A stretch of DNA of 64,000 nt from Xylophilus sp. GOD-11R (GTDB lineage: Bacteria > Pseudomonadota > Gammaproteobacteria > Burkholderiales > Burkholderiaceae_C). Below the pieces are notes generated by a model. It was not told where the DNA came from. It did no database searches and was given only the letters and a program-made list of their open reading frames with translations. The DNA is taken from positions 4,402,001-4,466,000 of the forward strand of contig NZ_CP137854.1 in NCBI RefSeq assembly GCF_033546935.1, written 5' to 3'. How positions within the stretch are numbered: position 1 is the first letter of the stretch; each line of letters opens with the position of its first letter. The position numbers and the translations under genes are program-made. Positions 51,911-62,762 of this stretch are shown one piece after another.

Positions 51911-52215
51911 TCATTCAAAGAGACTGGATTGAACTGCAACGAACAGGATAACCAGAAAGCCATGACGATTTGAACCCTCAAAAACCCTGTGAGCAACAAC
52001 TAACAAAAATGATAACAGCAAAAATGGAGATTAAGCCGTCTTTACCTATACCAAATCCAGAAGGCATTAACGGAAATAAAGATAATCGCCGCACCGAGAA
52101 AACCCGAATGTCCCCGTGCCCCGACGGGCGATCCACGCGATCCGCCTAAAATCAGGCCCTTCGCCGATGCCACCCCGGCCGCGTGCCCGCCCCTCACCCT
52201 GCCCAGGAACCCGCC
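51911..52215. other. AT-rich gap before ttcA, no gene seen
   Basis: About 305 bp without a supportable gene. The first two thirds are AT-rich (for example AACAACTAACAAAAATGATAACAGC) like the relic genes to the left; GC content jumps back near 52100. The promoter of ttcA should lie here, but no convincing -35/-10 pair was picked out. Confidence 0.5.
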
Positions 52216-53145
52216 ATGAGCGCCGTCTGGAACTCCACCGAACCACCCGCCGAAGCCGATCCGGCGCCGCAGCGCCTGAAGATCGAGCGCGAAACCCACA
52301 AGCTCGAAAAACGCCTCTGCCGGGAGGTCGGCCGCGCCATCGTCGACTTCAACATGATCGAAGAAGGCGACCGGGTGATGGTCTGCATGTCCGGCGGCAA
52401 GGACAGCTACGGCATGCTCGACATCCTGCAGAAGCTGCAGCAACGCGCGCCGATACGTTTCGAGCTGATTGCGGTCAACCTCGACCAGAAGCAGCCAGGT
52501 TTCCCCGAGCACGTCCTTCCCGAATACCTGGCCAAGACGGGAGTGCCCTTTCACATCGAGAACCAGGACACCTACAGCATCGTCAAGCGCGTGATCGAAG
52601 ACGGCAAGACGACCTGCGGCCTCTGCAGCCGGCTGCGCCGGGGCATCCTCTACCGCGTGGCCGACGAGCTGGGCGCGACCAAGATCGCGCTAGGTCACCA
52701 CCGGGACGACATCCTGCAAACCTTGCTGCTCAACATGTTCTTCGGCGCCAAGATGAAGAGCATGCCGCCCAAGCTGGTCAGCGACGACGGCCGGCATGTG
52801 GTGATTCGGCCCATGGCCTATGTGGCCGAAAAAGACCTGGTGCGCTGGGCCGCGCACCGCGAGTTCCCGATCATTCCGTGCAACCTCTGCGGCAGCCAGC
52901 AGAACCTGCAGCGCGTGCAGGTGGGCGAGATGCTGCGCGAGTGGGAAAAGAAGTTTCCTGGTCGCATCGAGAACATGTTCACCGCGCTGCAGAACGTGGT
53001 GCCCTCGCATCTGCTCGACGGAACCCTGCACGACTTCAAGGGTCTCAAGCCCACCGGGGTTGCCAGCGAGGACGGCGACAAGGCCTTCGATTCCGAAAGT
53101 TTTGTTGCACCGACGCCGCCCGGCCTCGGTATCGTGGCCTACTGA
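52216..53145 (+). CDS. ttcA: tRNA 2-thiocytidine(32) synthetase TtcA
   Basis: This 309-residue enzyme thiolates cytidine 32 of certain tRNAs using ATP and an iron-sulfur cluster. The PP-loop is SGGKDS (about residues 59-64). The cluster cysteines are in TTCGLCSR (Cys134, Cys137) and PCNLCG (Cys222; Cys225 beside it), matching TtcA's CxxC plus distal cysteine. [16 protein letters not shown] is a further TtcA signature. The ATG at 52216 gives the usual N-terminus; a GTG at 52183 in frame is unlikely. It stands at the right border of the AT-rich lipase/immunity patch. Confidence 0.95.
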   Translation: MSAVWNSTEPPAEADPAPQRLKIERETHKLEKRLCREVGRAIVDFNMIEEGDRVMVCMSGGKDSYGMLDILQKLQQRAPIRFELIAVNLDQKQPGFPEHVLPEYLAKTGVPFHIENQDTYSIVKRVIEDGKTTCGLCSRLRRGILYRVADELGATKIALGHHRDDILQTLLLNMFFGAKMKSMPPKLVSDDGRHVVIRPMAYVAEKDLVRWAAHREFPIIPCNLCGSQQNLQRVQVGEMLREWEKKFPGRIENMFTALQNVVPSHLLDGTLHDFKGLKPTGVASEDGDKAFDSESFVAPTPPGLGIVAY

Positions 53146-53178
53146 ACGGCAACCGTCCGCGTTTTTCAGGAGACCGCC

Positions 53179-53805
53179 ATGAAGCGCATTGCCACCCTCT
53201 TTCTCATCGCCGCCGCCGCAGCGCTGGCGGGTTGCTCGACGACACGCCTGGTCGACAGCGACGTCCAGTCGTTCTCCAGCCTGCCCGCGGTTCCGGTGGG
53301 CGCCACCTACCGTTTCGAGCGCCTGCCCTCGCAGAACACCATGCCGGTGCAGCAGAACATGCTGGAGGCCGTGGCCCAGCAGTCGTTGGAGCGCGTCGGC
53401 ATGAAGCACGACGAGGCCAGCGCGGCCTTCAGCGTGCAGGTGGGCATGCAGGCCCAGCGCCGGGTGGAATACGACCCCTTCGGCCCCGGCTTCGGTGGTT
53501 ACTACGGCGGCGGTTTCGGCCCGGGCTGGCGCCGGGGAGGCTATTACGGCGGTGGCTTCTACGGCTACCCCTACGGCCGCTTTCCCGACCGCGTCATCTA
53601 TGCCCAGCAGGTGGGCCTGACGGTGCGCGACCTCGCCAGCGGCCGCATCGTGTACGAGACGCATGCGGCGCACGACAGCCTGTATCCTGCCGACACCCAG
53701 GTGCTGACGGTCATGCTCGATTCGGCGCTGTTCGGCTTTCCGCAGGCACCGGCCGGCGTGCGACGGGTAAACGTGCAGATTCCCAAGGTCAGCAGCGCGA
53801 ATTGA
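53179..53805 (+). CDS. DUF4136-domain lipoprotein
   Basis: This 208-residue lipoprotein has a signal peptide ending in LAGC (Cys about residue 19). The DUF4136 domain covers most of the rest, from TYRFERLPS to ADTQVLTVMLDSALFGFP. A Gly/Tyr-rich insertion (about residues 95-135; GYYGGGFGPGWRRGGYYGGG) is typical of this family in Burkholderiales. The function of the family is unknown. It follows ttcA by 33 bp and an AGGAG ribosome-binding site is present before the ATG. Confidence 0.88.
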   Translation: MKRIATLFLIAAAAALAGCSTTRLVDSDVQSFSSLPAVPVGATYRFERLPSQNTMPVQQNMLEAVAQQSLERVGMKHDEASAAFSVQVGMQAQRRVEYDPFGPGFGGYYGGGFGPGWRRGGYYGGGFYGYPYGRFPDRVIYAQQVGLTVRDLASGRIVYETHAAHDSLYPADTQVLTVMLDSALFGFPQAPAGVRRVNVQIPKVSSAN

Positions 53806-53814
53806 GCGTCGGCC

Positions 53815-53842
53815 GGCGCTCACGCCTTTTTTGCTGAGCGCC
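53815..53842 (+). terminator. Hairpin with T-run after the DUF4136 gene
   Basis: GGCGCTCA (53815-53822) pairs perfectly with TGAGCGCC (53835-53842). An alternative, smaller stem GGCG-CTCA-CGCC is followed directly by TTTTTT, the shape of an intrinsic terminator on the plus strand. It starts 10 bp after the stop codon. Confidence 0.5.
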
Positions 53843-53914
53843 TGCTATCCTCGAATGCCGTTTTAAGAGCCCGATCCGGCGCCGCCGCCCCGCGTCGCCC
53901 AGGCCTTTCCGCCC

Positions 53915-54556
53915 ATGGACGCCACCCGCATCATTGCCATCCGCCACGGCGAAACCGCCTGGAACGTGGACACCCGCATCCAGGGTCAGCTCGACATTCC
54001 GCTCAACGAAACCGGCGAATGGCAGGCCCGGCAACTCGGCCGCGCCCTCGCCACCGAGTCGATCAGCGCCGTGTATGCCAGCGACCTGCAGCGGGCGCAC
54101 CGCACCGCCGAGCACGTGGCCGACGCCGTGGGCGGTGTGACCGTGCAGCCGGCCATCGGCCTGCGTGAACGCGGCTTCGGCAGCTTCGAGGGTTTGACCT
54201 TCCACGACATCGAGGCCCAGCTGCCCGACCAGGCGCAGAAGTGGCGCACCCGCGTGCCGGATTTCGCACCAGAAGGCGGCGAGTCGCTGATCGAATTCCG
54301 CGACCGCGTGCTGACTACGCTCACCGAACTCGCCGCGCGGCACCCCGGCGAGCAGATCGTGCTGGTGGCGCATGGCGGCGTGATGGACGTGCTCTACCGC
54401 GCCGCCACCGGCCAGGAGCTGCAGGCGCCGCGCACCTGGAAGACCGGCAACGCGGTCATCAACCGGCTGCTGTGGACGCCGGACGCCGTTACCCTGGTGG
54501 GCTGGGCCGACGATTCGCACCTCGACCCCGGCACGCTCGACGACGCCACCGCCTAG
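53915..54556 (+). CDS. Histidine phosphatase (phosphoglycerate-mutase-like, GpmB type)
   Basis: This 213-residue histidine-phosphatase protein has the catalytic motif IRHGETAWN (about residues 9-17), followed by QGQLDIPLNETGEWQARQLG. ASDLQRAHRTAEHVAD carries the second arginine, RERGFGSFEG the catalytic-acid region and LVAHGGVMDVL the second histidine. Members act as broad-specificity phosphatases more often than as mutases, and the substrate here is unknown. It is convergent with ruvB. Confidence 0.92.
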   Translation: MDATRIIAIRHGETAWNVDTRIQGQLDIPLNETGEWQARQLGRALATESISAVYASDLQRAHRTAEHVADAVGGVTVQPAIGLRERGFGSFEGLTFHDIEAQLPDQAQKWRTRVPDFAPEGGESLIEFRDRVLTTLTELAARHPGEQIVLVAHGGVMDVLYRAATGQELQAPRTWKTGNAVINRLLWTPDAVTLVGWADDSHLDPGTLDDATA

Positions 54557-54571
54557 CGCGACCTGCCTCGC

Positions 54572-55633
<1,062 letters not shown>

Positions 55634-55709
55634 CTGAAGGCCGGGCGCGGATAAGCGTTTCGATTGTGCCCGCGACTGCCGTCAGAATCGGGCAGATGAG
55701 AGAGAACCT

Positions 55710-56363
55710 GTGAACCATCGCTTCACCCGCTGGGCCGCCGGCCTGCTGCGAGACACCTTGCTGCTGGTGGTGCGCCTGCTGACCCGGGTGACGGCCACGC
55801 GCCCGCCCGGCGAGCCGCGCGCCGACCAGACGCTGTACTTCGCCAACCACACGAGCCACGGCGACTTCATGCTGCTCTGGGCGACCCTGCCGCCGGCGCT
55901 GCGGCGGCGCACCCGGCCGGTCGCCGGCCGCGACTACTGGTTGGCCTCGCCCCTGCGGCGTTTCGTCGGCGAGAAGGTGTTCTGCGCGGTGATGATCCGC
56001 CGCGATGCCAGCCAGCCCGGACCGTCGCCGGTCGACATGATCGTGCAGGCGCTGTCCGAGGGCAGTTCGCTCATTTTCTTTCCGGAAGGCACGCGCAACG
56101 TGGGCGAAGAAGTGCTGCAGCCGTTTCGCAGCGGCCTGTTCCACGTGGCCGCTGCCTGCCCGCAGGTGCGGCTGGTGCCGGCGTGGATCGACGGCATCCG
56201 CGAGGTGCTGCCCAAGGGCGCGGTGGTGCCGGTGCCGCACCGCTGCCAGGTGTTCTACGGCGAGCCGATCGCGCTGATGCCGGGCGAGGAGAAAGAAGCC
56301 TTTATCGCCCGCAGCCGGCAGGCGTTGCTGGCGCTCAAGCCCGCTACCGCGCCAGCGACTTGA
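55710..56363 (+). CDS. Lysophospholipid acyltransferase (PlsC-like)
   Basis: This 217-residue glycerophospholipid acyltransferase has the catalytic box NHTSHGD (about residues 49-55, HX4D) and the second box [12 protein letters not shown] (about 123-134), the FPEGT signature binding glycerol phosphate. An N-terminal hydrophobic stretch ([14 protein letters not shown]) should attach it to the inner membrane. The start is GTG at 55710. It lies on the opposite strand between ruvB and ruvA and overlaps the 3' end of ruvA by 20 bp. Confidence 0.9.
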   Translation: MNHRFTRWAAGLLRDTLLLVVRLLTRVTATRPPGEPRADQTLYFANHTSHGDFMLLWATLPPALRRRTRPVAGRDYWLASPLRRFVGEKVFCAVMIRRDASQPGPSPVDMIVQALSEGSSLIFFPEGTRNVGEEVLQPFRSGLFHVAAACPQVRLVPAWIDGIREVLPKGAVVPVPHRCQVFYGEPIALMPGEEKEAFIARSRQALLALKPATAPAT

Positions 56364-56916
56364 GCGCCAGCTTGATGCCCTCGCTCACGCCCACGTCGGC
56401 TGGCAGGGCCTTGAGTGCGGCGGCGGCTTCCTTGTCGTTGTAGCCGAGCGCCAGCAGCGCCTGCAGGATGTCGGCCTGCGACTCGGTCGACACGCTGGCC
56501 CGCAAACCCATGTCCGCGCCGAGCTTGCCCTTGAGCTCCAGCAGCAGCCGCTCGGCGGTCTTCTTGCCAATACCGGGCACTTTCACGAGGCGACCCGCTT
56601 CCTGCAGCGTGATCGCCTGGGCGAGGTCGGCTACGCCCATACCCGAGAGCACCGACAGGGCGGTACGCGGGCCCACGCCGGCGATCTTGATCAGCTGCCG
56701 GAAGGCTTCACGCTCCTCGTGGCTGCCGAAGCCGTAGAGCAGCTGCGCGTCTTCGCGCACCACGAAGTGGGTCAGCAGGGTGACTTTTTCACCGAGCGCG
56801 GGCAGGTTGTAGAAGGTGCTCATCGGCACGTCGACCTCGTAGCCCACGCCGTTGCAATCGACCATCACCTGCGGCGGGTTCTTTTCGGCCAGCAGGCCCT
56901 GGAGTCTTCCGATCAT
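56344..56916 (-). CDS. ruvA: Holliday junction DNA-binding protein RuvA
   Basis: This 190-residue protein binds Holliday junctions as a tetramer and recruits RuvB. The N-terminal OB domain starts [20 protein letters not shown] with [11 protein letters not shown]. The two helix-hairpin-helix motifs are [15 protein letters not shown] (about residues 78-92) and [16 protein letters not shown]. The C-terminal domain III ends [15 protein letters not shown]. The ATG at 56916 is the family start. It is tail-to-tail with the acyltransferase gene (20-bp overlap). An AT-rich lipoprotein gene ends 41 bp upstream. Confidence 0.97.
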   Translation of the reverse strand: MIGRLQGLLAEKNPPQVMVDCNGVGYEVDVPMSTFYNLPALGEKVTLLTHFVVREDAQLLYGFGSHEEREAFRQLIKIAGVGPRTALSVLSGMGVADLAQAITLQEAGRLVKVPGIGKKTAERLLLELKGKLGADMGLRASVSTESQADILQALLALGYNDKEAAAALKALPADVGVSEGIKLALKSLAR

Positions 56917-56956
56917 GGGCGCCGATGCTAACCGCACCCGGCAGTCACTCGAATCG

Positions 56957-57565
56957 CTATTCGCAACTGTCACCCGATGGCATGGTGGTAACGCTGCCGG
57001 ACCGAGCCGCGTTGTATTGCATATACCGGCGCAGGCGAAGATTGGTGTTAGCCGTCATGGCCTGGATTTTTTCGCTGAGCACATAAAACGCATCAGGAAG
57101 CATGTCGCCCAAGCAATTCGTTGCTGCCATGGTCCTGTCGCTGGATTTTTGAAGGGCGGCCTTGTCGGTTAAGTCCACGAACAAAATGCCCTGCAGCGCC
57201 CGTGCTTTTTGCATGGCAGCACTTTTTTGCTTTCTCGACAGCGGAAGCGACTCAATGAAAGTGTCGATGTCATCGCGCACTCCGTTGTTATTGGAATCAA
57301 TTCCCTCGAGCGTGTCGGTGCGATCCAGCCTCGACAGCCTTCCGCTTTTTTCCAGAGCTTCAATTTGCTCCCGCAGCGTGGCGGGGCTCAATGGCGGGCT
57401 AGGCGCACCTGGATATTGATTGGCGATATCCCGCGCGTTTGGTGCTTGGTTTAACTGTTCATTGCGCTCACCACCACAACCCATCAACACTAAAACCAGA
57501 GCGAGAGCGAGAGCGATGGATTTACGACAAATATGTTTGATGGCGATTTTTTTTGAGATATTCAT
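56957..57565 (-). CDS. Hypothetical lipoprotein paired with a GHSQG hydrolase
   Basis: This 202-residue protein has a signal peptide ending in VLMGC (Cys about residue 30), so it is a lipoprotein. The mature part is mostly helical and polar. [18 protein letters not shown] (about 88-105) looks like a calcium-binding loop of the thrombospondin type 3 or EF-hand kind. Two cysteines, in TNCLGD and GDSCE at the C-terminus, could form a disulfide. Its ATG overlaps the hydrolase stop by 4 bp (ATGA), so the two are translationally coupled. DNA is AT-rich compared with ruvA. Function unknown; an accessory or protective partner of the hydrolase is possible. Confidence 0.8.
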   Translation of the reverse strand: MNISKKIAIKHICRKSIALALALVLVLMGCGGERNEQLNQAPNARDIANQYPGAPSPPLSPATLREQIEALEKSGRLSRLDRTDTLEGIDSNNNGVRDDIDTFIESLPLSRKQKSAAMQKARALQGILFVDLTDKAALQKSSDRTMAATNCLGDMLPDAFYVLSEKIQAMTANTNLRLRRYMQYNAARSGSVTTMPSGDSCE

Positions 57566-58407
57566 GCTTCGAAGGCGAAGACGTTTTTTAGCATTTCGCG
57601 AATTTTTGCCAAACTGGCACGTGCAGAATCCAGATAAGTCGCAACAAACATATGACCCGAGGCGTCGGCACGACTGAATGGCAATATTATATTAACCGCC
57701 GGAACACTATTTATTCCTTGCACACGCAATGCGTTGATGACCAGATCAATGTCCGCCAACACATGAGGACCCCGCAAGGTGGGAGATGCGGGGCCAACAT
57801 GAATTGGCCGGGTCAGGGCATCGGGATGCGATGTTTTCACACCATCAACCGCAGCATTTAAAAACAAATTGCCTTGAGAATGGCCAATCAACACCAAGGC
57901 AGATCCGTCTTCGGCATGATCACGCAACTTTTGAAGCTGCACTGCAATGTCTGAAGCAGTGGGCGGAGTGCTGAGTAATTGGATCCAACCGCTGACCATT
58001 TGTGCCAGTGCCAGATTAAATGCTGCATCCAGCAAATCGGCGAGAGCCAGCCCGGCGGCCCCAAGCCGTGCCAGCAACGCACCGGTAAACGAATCGGTTT
58101 CGCTATAGCGCCCAGATAGAATTTCCCAGAAATGCTCCGTCCGGTTAAACATTACGCCGTCGAGTTCCTTTTGTCGCTGAATGAACGTCTCGCCCAAGTC
58201 CTGAAGGCAGGTAGCACCTGAAGTGCTGCCGCAGCCGGTTTGATTATAAAACTTATCATAGGAAACCGGAATTTCCAATCTAAGGGCATTGACTTCTGCC
58301 TTTAGGGCTTGTAGACCGTTTTCTGCTGCATCTTCTGTATCCAGACACCGTTGAAAAATCCAACGACCACCGGAGCCATCTTTACTTCCAACCGTGTCGC
58401 ATGGCAA
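57562..58407 (-). CDS. Alpha/beta-hydrolase catalytic part (C-terminal half of a frameshifted gene)
   Basis: The open frame holds LVLIGHSQGNLFLNAAV, a GxSxG nucleophile elbow typical of lipase-like alpha/beta hydrolases, preceded by a helical region. Its first codons up to about 58342 are not natural: the only start is a TTG. From DTEDAAENGLQALK onward it continues the protein read in the neighbouring frame just upstream. Restoring one base near 58340 would give GFFNGVWNTEDAAENG, a usual way for such hydrolases to begin their domain. It is therefore the 3' part of one gene spanning 59174-57562. It ends in a 4-bp overlap with the lipoprotein gene. Confidence 0.75.
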   Translation of the reverse strand: MPCDTVGSKDGSGGRWIFQRCLDTEDAAENGLQALKAEVNALRLEIPVSYDKFYNQTGCGSTSGATCLQDLGETFIQRQKELDGVMFNRTEHFWEILSGRYSETDSFTGALLARLGAAGLALADLLDAAFNLALAQMVSGWIQLLSTPPTASDIAVQLQKLRDHAEDGSALVLIGHSQGNLFLNAAVDGVKTSHPDALTRPIHVGPASPTLRGPHVLADIDLVINALRVQGINSVPAVNIILPFSRADASGHMFVATYLDSARASLAKIREMLKNVFAFEA

Positions 58408-59174
58408 GTGCTGCAGGTAGCGGTCAGCGTATCGATCTGCGGCTTTGAAAATTTAGGAAACTTGTATTTATATGCATACACTCCTGGAGGATGCCACGCT
58501 CCATTCATCGGGATTAGAACCCCTGGAGCCCCGGTAGACGAAACATCAAGCTCAATCTTCTTTTCTTTACTACTTAAGGGAATCTCCTCAACCCGCACCT
58601 CAACATCATACTCTTTATCAGGATTCAAATAGTCATATTTGATTGTTTTCGGGGTAATTGTCAATTTAGCCAACTGATAACAATATCCAGTTTCCCAATC
58701 GATGAATGCATCAACCATGGGAATACCCTTTGAGGTTTTACACGAGCAATGCTTTTCATCCGGATATGACGATTGAGCATATCCCTGCGCCCCAGCGCCC
58801 GCATATCCCCAGTATCCGTTTATGGTGGTATGCGCACAGGCCGGCCAAATTGGAAAAATGTAAGCATCCCAAAGAATACCTTCTGATCCACAGGGTCTAG
58901 AGGACCTGCCACAATAACTCATGCCTTCCGCTTCGCAATATTTCAAATATGATTTTGCCGGGGCGTTGTATGCAGAACAATATTCTTCCGGCGTTTTTGT
59001 TGGCACATTACTTGGTTCATATTTCAAAACATCTGGGTTGAAAAATGAAAAAGGTTGCCACTGCGGAGGCGCAGGGCTTATTTCAGCTTGCGCGCGTTGA
59101 AAAATGCAAAGCAAACTAACATTAATATTTTTACGATATGCAACGCGCTTGCATTTATTGCATTGATCGGACAC
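58302..59174 (-). CDS. Cysteine-rich N-terminal part of the same frameshifted hydrolase gene
   Basis: This 290-residue open frame begins MSDQCNKCKRVAYRKN and soon has a short hydrophobic stretch (NVSLLCIFQRAQA) that may be a weak signal peptide. The next 150 residues are rich in Cys, Tyr and Trp (EEYCSAYNAPAKSYLKYCEA, then SYCGRSSRPCGSEG, then KHCSCKTS), consistent with an exported disulfide-bonded domain. A beta-rich region and CSTCHATRLEV follow. The last in-family residues are VVVGFFNGVW; the frame then runs into about 9 unrelated residues and a stop. The start is uncertain. I do not recognise the N-terminal domain. Confidence 0.65.
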   Translation of the reverse strand: MSDQCNKCKRVAYRKNINVSLLCIFQRAQAEISPAPPQWQPFSFFNPDVLKYEPSNVPTKTPEEYCSAYNAPAKSYLKYCEAEGMSYCGRSSRPCGSEGILWDAYIFPIWPACAHTTINGYWGYAGAGAQGYAQSSYPDEKHCSCKTSKGIPMVDAFIDWETGYCYQLAKLTITPKTIKYDYLNPDKEYDVEVRVEEIPLSSKEKKIELDVSSTGAPGVLIPMNGAWHPPGVYAYKYKFPKFSKPQIDTLTATCSTCHATRLEVKMAPVVVGFFNGVWIQKMQQKTVYKP

Positions 59175-59358
59175 ACACAGTCCCGCAGCCGCCGCAACCC
59201 CAATACCCTCAACAGCACACCAAACATCAAAACAACTCCCAAAACGGAATATTGCAAGCGATCGCTCACTTATTTTTTGAGATTTTGGTTTGTTTATCGA
59301 TGCGGTCCGTCGATGGTTAGCTCAGAGACAATAGAAACGTTCCCGCCCCTCCACCACC

Positions 59359-60321
59359 ATGATCGTTCGCCACACCTTCACGCCGCACAACAACACACGC
59401 CTGTCCCACCTGTGCGGCCCTATGGACGAGAACCTGCGCACCATCGAGCAGGCGATGGAAGTCTCCATCGCGCACCGGCACGAGCAGTTCAAGGTGGACG
59501 GCCCCAAAGCCAAGGCCACCAAGGCGATGGAGATGCTGCAGGCCATCTACCAGATGGCCGAACGGCCGATTCCGCAGGACGTGCTGCAGCTCATGCTCGC
59601 CGGCGACCCCGACTTCGGCGAGATCACCGCCGGCACCTCCGCCCTGCTCACCCGCCGCAGCCACCTGGCCGCGCGTACGCCGGTGCAGGGGCTCTATCTG
59701 GACAACATCGCCAGCCATGACATCACCTTCGGCATCGGCCCCGCCGGCACCGGCAAGACCTACCTGGCGGTGGCCTGCGCCGTCGATGCCATCGAACGCA
59801 ACGCTGTGCAGCGCATCGTGCTGACCCGGCCGGCGGTGGAGGCCGGCGAGCGCCTGGGCTTCCTGCCGGGCGACATGACGCAGAAGGTCGACCCCTACCT
59901 GCGCCCGCTCTACGACGCGCTCTACGACCTGATGGGCCACGACAAGGTGGCCAAGGCTTTCGAGCGCAACCAGCTCGAAGTGGCGCCACTGGCCTTCATG
60001 CGGGGCCGCACGCTCAACAACGCCTTCGTGATCCTGGACGAGGCGCAGAACACCACGCCCGAGCAGATGAAGATGTTCCTGACCCGGCTGGGCTTCGGCA
60101 GCCGCGCGGTGATCACCGGCGACGTCAGCCAGATCGACCTGCCCAAGGGCTCGCCCAGCGGCCTGATCGACGCCGAGCGGGTGCTCAAGCGCGTAGCGGG
60201 CATCGCGGTCACGCGCTTCACCAGCGCCGACGTGGTGCGGCATCCGCTGGTGGCGCGCATCGTCGACGCCTACGACGCGGCCGGCCGGCCGCCGGTGGCC
60301 GTCGAGGTGGAGGACGTCTGA
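59359..60321 (+). CDS. ybeZ: PhoH-like ATPase (YbeZ)
   Basis: This 320-residue PhoH-family NTPase has Walker [14 protein letters not shown] (about residues 125-137), [18 protein letters not shown], and Walker [31 protein letters not shown] is a further family motif. YbeZ works with YbeY in rRNA processing and ribosome quality control. It starts 185 bp from the divergent frameshifted hydrolase and is 1 bp from ybeY. Confidence 0.93.
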   Translation: MIVRHTFTPHNNTRLSHLCGPMDENLRTIEQAMEVSIAHRHEQFKVDGPKAKATKAMEMLQAIYQMAERPIPQDVLQLMLAGDPDFGEITAGTSALLTRRSHLAARTPVQGLYLDNIASHDITFGIGPAGTGKTYLAVACAVDAIERNAVQRIVLTRPAVEAGERLGFLPGDMTQKVDPYLRPLYDALYDLMGHDKVAKAFERNQLEVAPLAFMRGRTLNNAFVILDEAQNTTPEQMKMFLTRLGFGSRAVITGDVSQIDLPKGSPSGLIDAERVLKRVAGIAVTRFTSADVVRHPLVARIVDAYDAAGRPPVAVEVEDV

Positions 60322-60322
60322 C

Positions 60323-60775
60323 ATGGCCATGCCCGAACTCACGCTCTCCCTGCAATTCGCCCGCTTCGCCGAAGCCGCCGAGCACCGCTCCGCCCTGCCC
60401 CGCGGCCAGGTGGCGCGCTGGATCCGACGTGCGCTCGACGTGCCGGGCGAGATCACCGTGCGCATCGTCGATGCCGCAGAGGGCCAGTCGCTCAACCGCG
60501 ACTACCGCCAGAAGGACTACGCCACCAACGTATTGACCTTCGACTATTCGCAGGAGCCGGTCTGCATGGCCGACCTGGTGCTCTGCGCGCCGGTGGTGGC
60601 CCGCGAGGCCAAGGAACAGGGCAAGACGCTGGCCGCCCACTACGCTCACCTGCTGGTACACGGCACGCTGCACGCCCAGGGCTGGGACCACGAGACCGGC
60701 GAGGAAGACGCCGAGGCCATGGAAGCACGCGAGATCGAGATCCTGGCGGCGCTGGGCCTGCCCAATCCCTACTGA
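60323..60775 (+). CDS. ybeY: rRNA maturation endoribonuclease YbeY
   Basis: This 150-residue zinc endoribonuclease acts in 16S rRNA 3'-end maturation. The metal motif [12 protein letters not shown] (about residues 112-123, HxxxHxxGxDH) is intact, and [15 protein letters not shown] is the other family signature. The start follows phoH after 1 bp, so the two are cotranscribed. In many relatives a CBS-domain gene (corC) and lnt follow; here they do not. Confidence 0.95.
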   Translation: MAMPELTLSLQFARFAEAAEHRSALPRGQVARWIRRALDVPGEITVRIVDAAEGQSLNRDYRQKDYATNVLTFDYSQEPVCMADLVLCAPVVAREAKEQGKTLAAHYAHLLVHGTLHAQGWDHETGEEDAEAMEAREIEILAALGLPNPY

Positions 60776-60844
60776 TCGCCCCCCCCCGCCACCCGCCGCT
60801 GCATCCTCATCGAGCGCGGGCATCGAATCTGCTAGCTTGCCCCC

Positions 60845-62191
60845 ATGCCCGAAACCGCCCTGCTTCCCGACTCAGCCGCACCGGCGGCCGGCCCGGAAGC
60901 CCTGGACGACACCCATTACCGCCAGTCCTTCGGTGCGCTGTGCGAAGACCAGGTCGTCAGCGCCACCAACGCGATCTATGCCGAGAACGGCACCAAGCTG
61001 ATCGAAAAGGGCTCGCGCATCGACCGCGAGCTCTACGCGCGCCTGGTGCAGCACAAGCTGCGCGACCCGATCGACCAGCAGATCGGCATCGAGGGCATGG
61101 TCAACCACGAGAGCCTGGAAGCCATGGCCGCCGCCCTGCTCGACCAAGCCACCGTACCGCGCCTGCTGGCCGCGTCGCTGGGACGCCCGGCCGCCTTGCT
61201 GCAGCCGCTGCGCGAACTGCCCCTGCCCGGCCCCATCGCGCTCAAGCTCACTCTCATGCGCGACCGCTGCCCGGCCTTGCTCCAGCACGCGCTGGCCACG
61301 CTGCTGGTCGCCATGTTCCTGGCCGACCGGGCGAACATGCCGACACCGCTGCGCAGCCACCTCGCCGCCGCCGCCCTGCTGCGCGATATCGGCATGCTGC
61401 ACATGGACCCGGCCTGGCTGGCGGCGGACCGCCGGCTCAACGCTCAGGAGCGCCGGCACCTGCATGCGCATCCGATCACCTCGGTGCTGCTCATCCGCCA
61501 ACAGGGCGGCTATGCGCCCGAGGTGGCCGCCGCCGTGTTCGAACACCACGAGCGGCTCGATGGCAGCGGCTACCCGCGCGGGCTGCGCGCCGAGCGCATC
61601 TCGCCGATGGGCAGGATCCTGCTGCTGGCCGAGCTGGTGGCAGCCCTCGGCCACAAGTTCGGCGAAGCGTCGCCTCACCGGCTGGGGCTGGTGCTGCGGC
61701 TCAACCACCGCGCGTTGCCCGGCGCGCTCATCGCGCAGCTGCTGCCGGCGCTGCAGGGCGATGTGCTGGCGTCGAAGGTGCAGGTGGAAGAAGCGTCCCA
61801 ACGCTTCGCCGGCGTGGCGAACGCCTTCGAGCAGTGGACCGAACTGCAGCAGGACATGAAGCCGGGCGAGGTGAGGGGCGAGGCTTTCGCCTGGCTCAAC
61901 AGCCGGCTCGCCGGCCTGCGCCAGTCACTGACAGAAGCCGGCGGGCCGCCCGAACAGCCGAGTTTTCTGCTGGCCCACGCCGCGGGCGACGATCTGCACG
62001 TGGCCGACGCACTGGCGCTCGGCCGCGAGGCCTTGTGGCAATTGGGCAGCATCTGCGGCCATGCGCTGCAGCGCTGGCCGGCCCTGGCCGATGCGGAGCG
62101 CGACCATGCAGCGGGCGATGCCGCCGTTGCACGCTGGTGCGCCTGGACCGGGGCCATGCTCGCCGGCCTGCCCGGCTCGTCGGTCGACTGA
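60845..62191 (+). CDS. HD-GYP-domain protein with degenerate HD motif
   Basis: This 448-residue cytoplasmic protein has an HD-GYP domain at about residues 140-290. The GYP part is intact (EHHERLDGSGYPRGL), and NAQERRHLHAHP matches the helix with a metal histidine. The HD dyad, however, reads LLRDIGMLHMD where active enzymes have LLHDIGK, so the first metal histidine is arginine. C-di-GMP hydrolysis is therefore doubtful and a binding or scaffold role is likelier. A C-terminal helical domain of about 140 residues is unrecognised. It is monocistronic, 69 bp after ybeY. Confidence 0.85.
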   Translation: MPETALLPDSAAPAAGPEALDDTHYRQSFGALCEDQVVSATNAIYAENGTKLIEKGSRIDRELYARLVQHKLRDPIDQQIGIEGMVNHESLEAMAAALLDQATVPRLLAASLGRPAALLQPLRELPLPGPIALKLTLMRDRCPALLQHALATLLVAMFLADRANMPTPLRSHLAAAALLRDIGMLHMDPAWLAADRRLNAQERRHLHAHPITSVLLIRQQGGYAPEVAAAVFEHHERLDGSGYPRGLRAERISPMGRILLLAELVAALGHKFGEASPHRLGLVLRLNHRALPGALIAQLLPALQGDVLASKVQVEEASQRFAGVANAFEQWTELQQDMKPGEVRGEAFAWLNSRLAGLRQSLTEAGGPPEQPSFLLAHAAGDDLHVADALALGREALWQLGSICGHALQRWPALADAERDHAAGDAAVARWCAWTGAMLAGLPGSSVD

Positions 62192-62213
62192 GCCGCTTCG
62201 CCCCGAGGCAGGA

Positions 62214-62663
62214 TCAGGCGGCCGGCCGAATCGTCAAGGGCATCGTCACCGGCCCGTCGTTGACCAGGTGCACCTGCATGTCCGCACCGAAGCGCCCGGT
62301 CGCCACCACCGGATGCGCATCGCGCGCCAGCCGCACCAAGTGGTCGTAGAGGCGCTCGCCGTCTTGCGGCGCGGCAGCGGCGCTGAAGCCGGGCCGGGTG
62401 CCGCTGCGGGTATCGGCGGCCAAGGTGAACTGGCTCACCAGCAGCAGGCCGCCGGCCACGTCCTGCAGGCTGAGGTTCATCTTGCCCGCCGCATCGGCGA
62501 ACACCCGCAGCTTGAGCAGCTTGGCGAGCAGCCGTGCGGCCTCGTCCTCGGTGTCGCCTTTTTCGGCGCAGACCAGCACCAGCAAACCCTGATCGATGGC
62601 GCCAACCACCTCGCCCTCGATCACCACCCGCGCTTCCCGCACCCGCTGCAGCACTGCCAGCAT
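62214..62663 (-). CDS. dtd: D-aminoacyl-tRNA deacylase
   Basis: This 149-residue enzyme removes D-amino acids (and glycine from tRNA-Ala) from mischarged tRNA. The active-site motifs SQFTLAAD (about residues 77-84, catalytic Thr) and LVNDGPVT (about 132-139, the Gly-cisPro loop) are present. [20 protein letters not shown] is the usual start. It is convergent with the HD-GYP-like gene and divergent from the glutathione reductase gene. Confidence 0.96.
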   Translation of the reverse strand: MLAVLQRVREARVVIEGEVVGAIDQGLLVLVCAEKGDTEDEAARLLAKLLKLRVFADAAGKMNLSLQDVAGGLLLVSQFTLAADTRSGTRPGFSAAAAPQDGERLYDHLVRLARDAHPVVATGRFGADMQVHLVNDGPVTMPLTIRPAA

Positions 62664-62762
62664 GTCCCTGCTCCGTCACTTCCATCCGATAGAGCCACCG
62701 ATGGTAAGGCGCGACAAGCGCTAATCTTGCCGTCTCTCCACACCCGCCCCATTGCACAGAAC

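Noticed and set aside
58302..58407. Programmed ribosomal frameshift joining the two hydrolase frames
   Set aside because: No slippery heptamer is visible at the junction (GTCTGGATACAGAAG on the coding strand). A single-base deletion or sequencing error explains it more simply.
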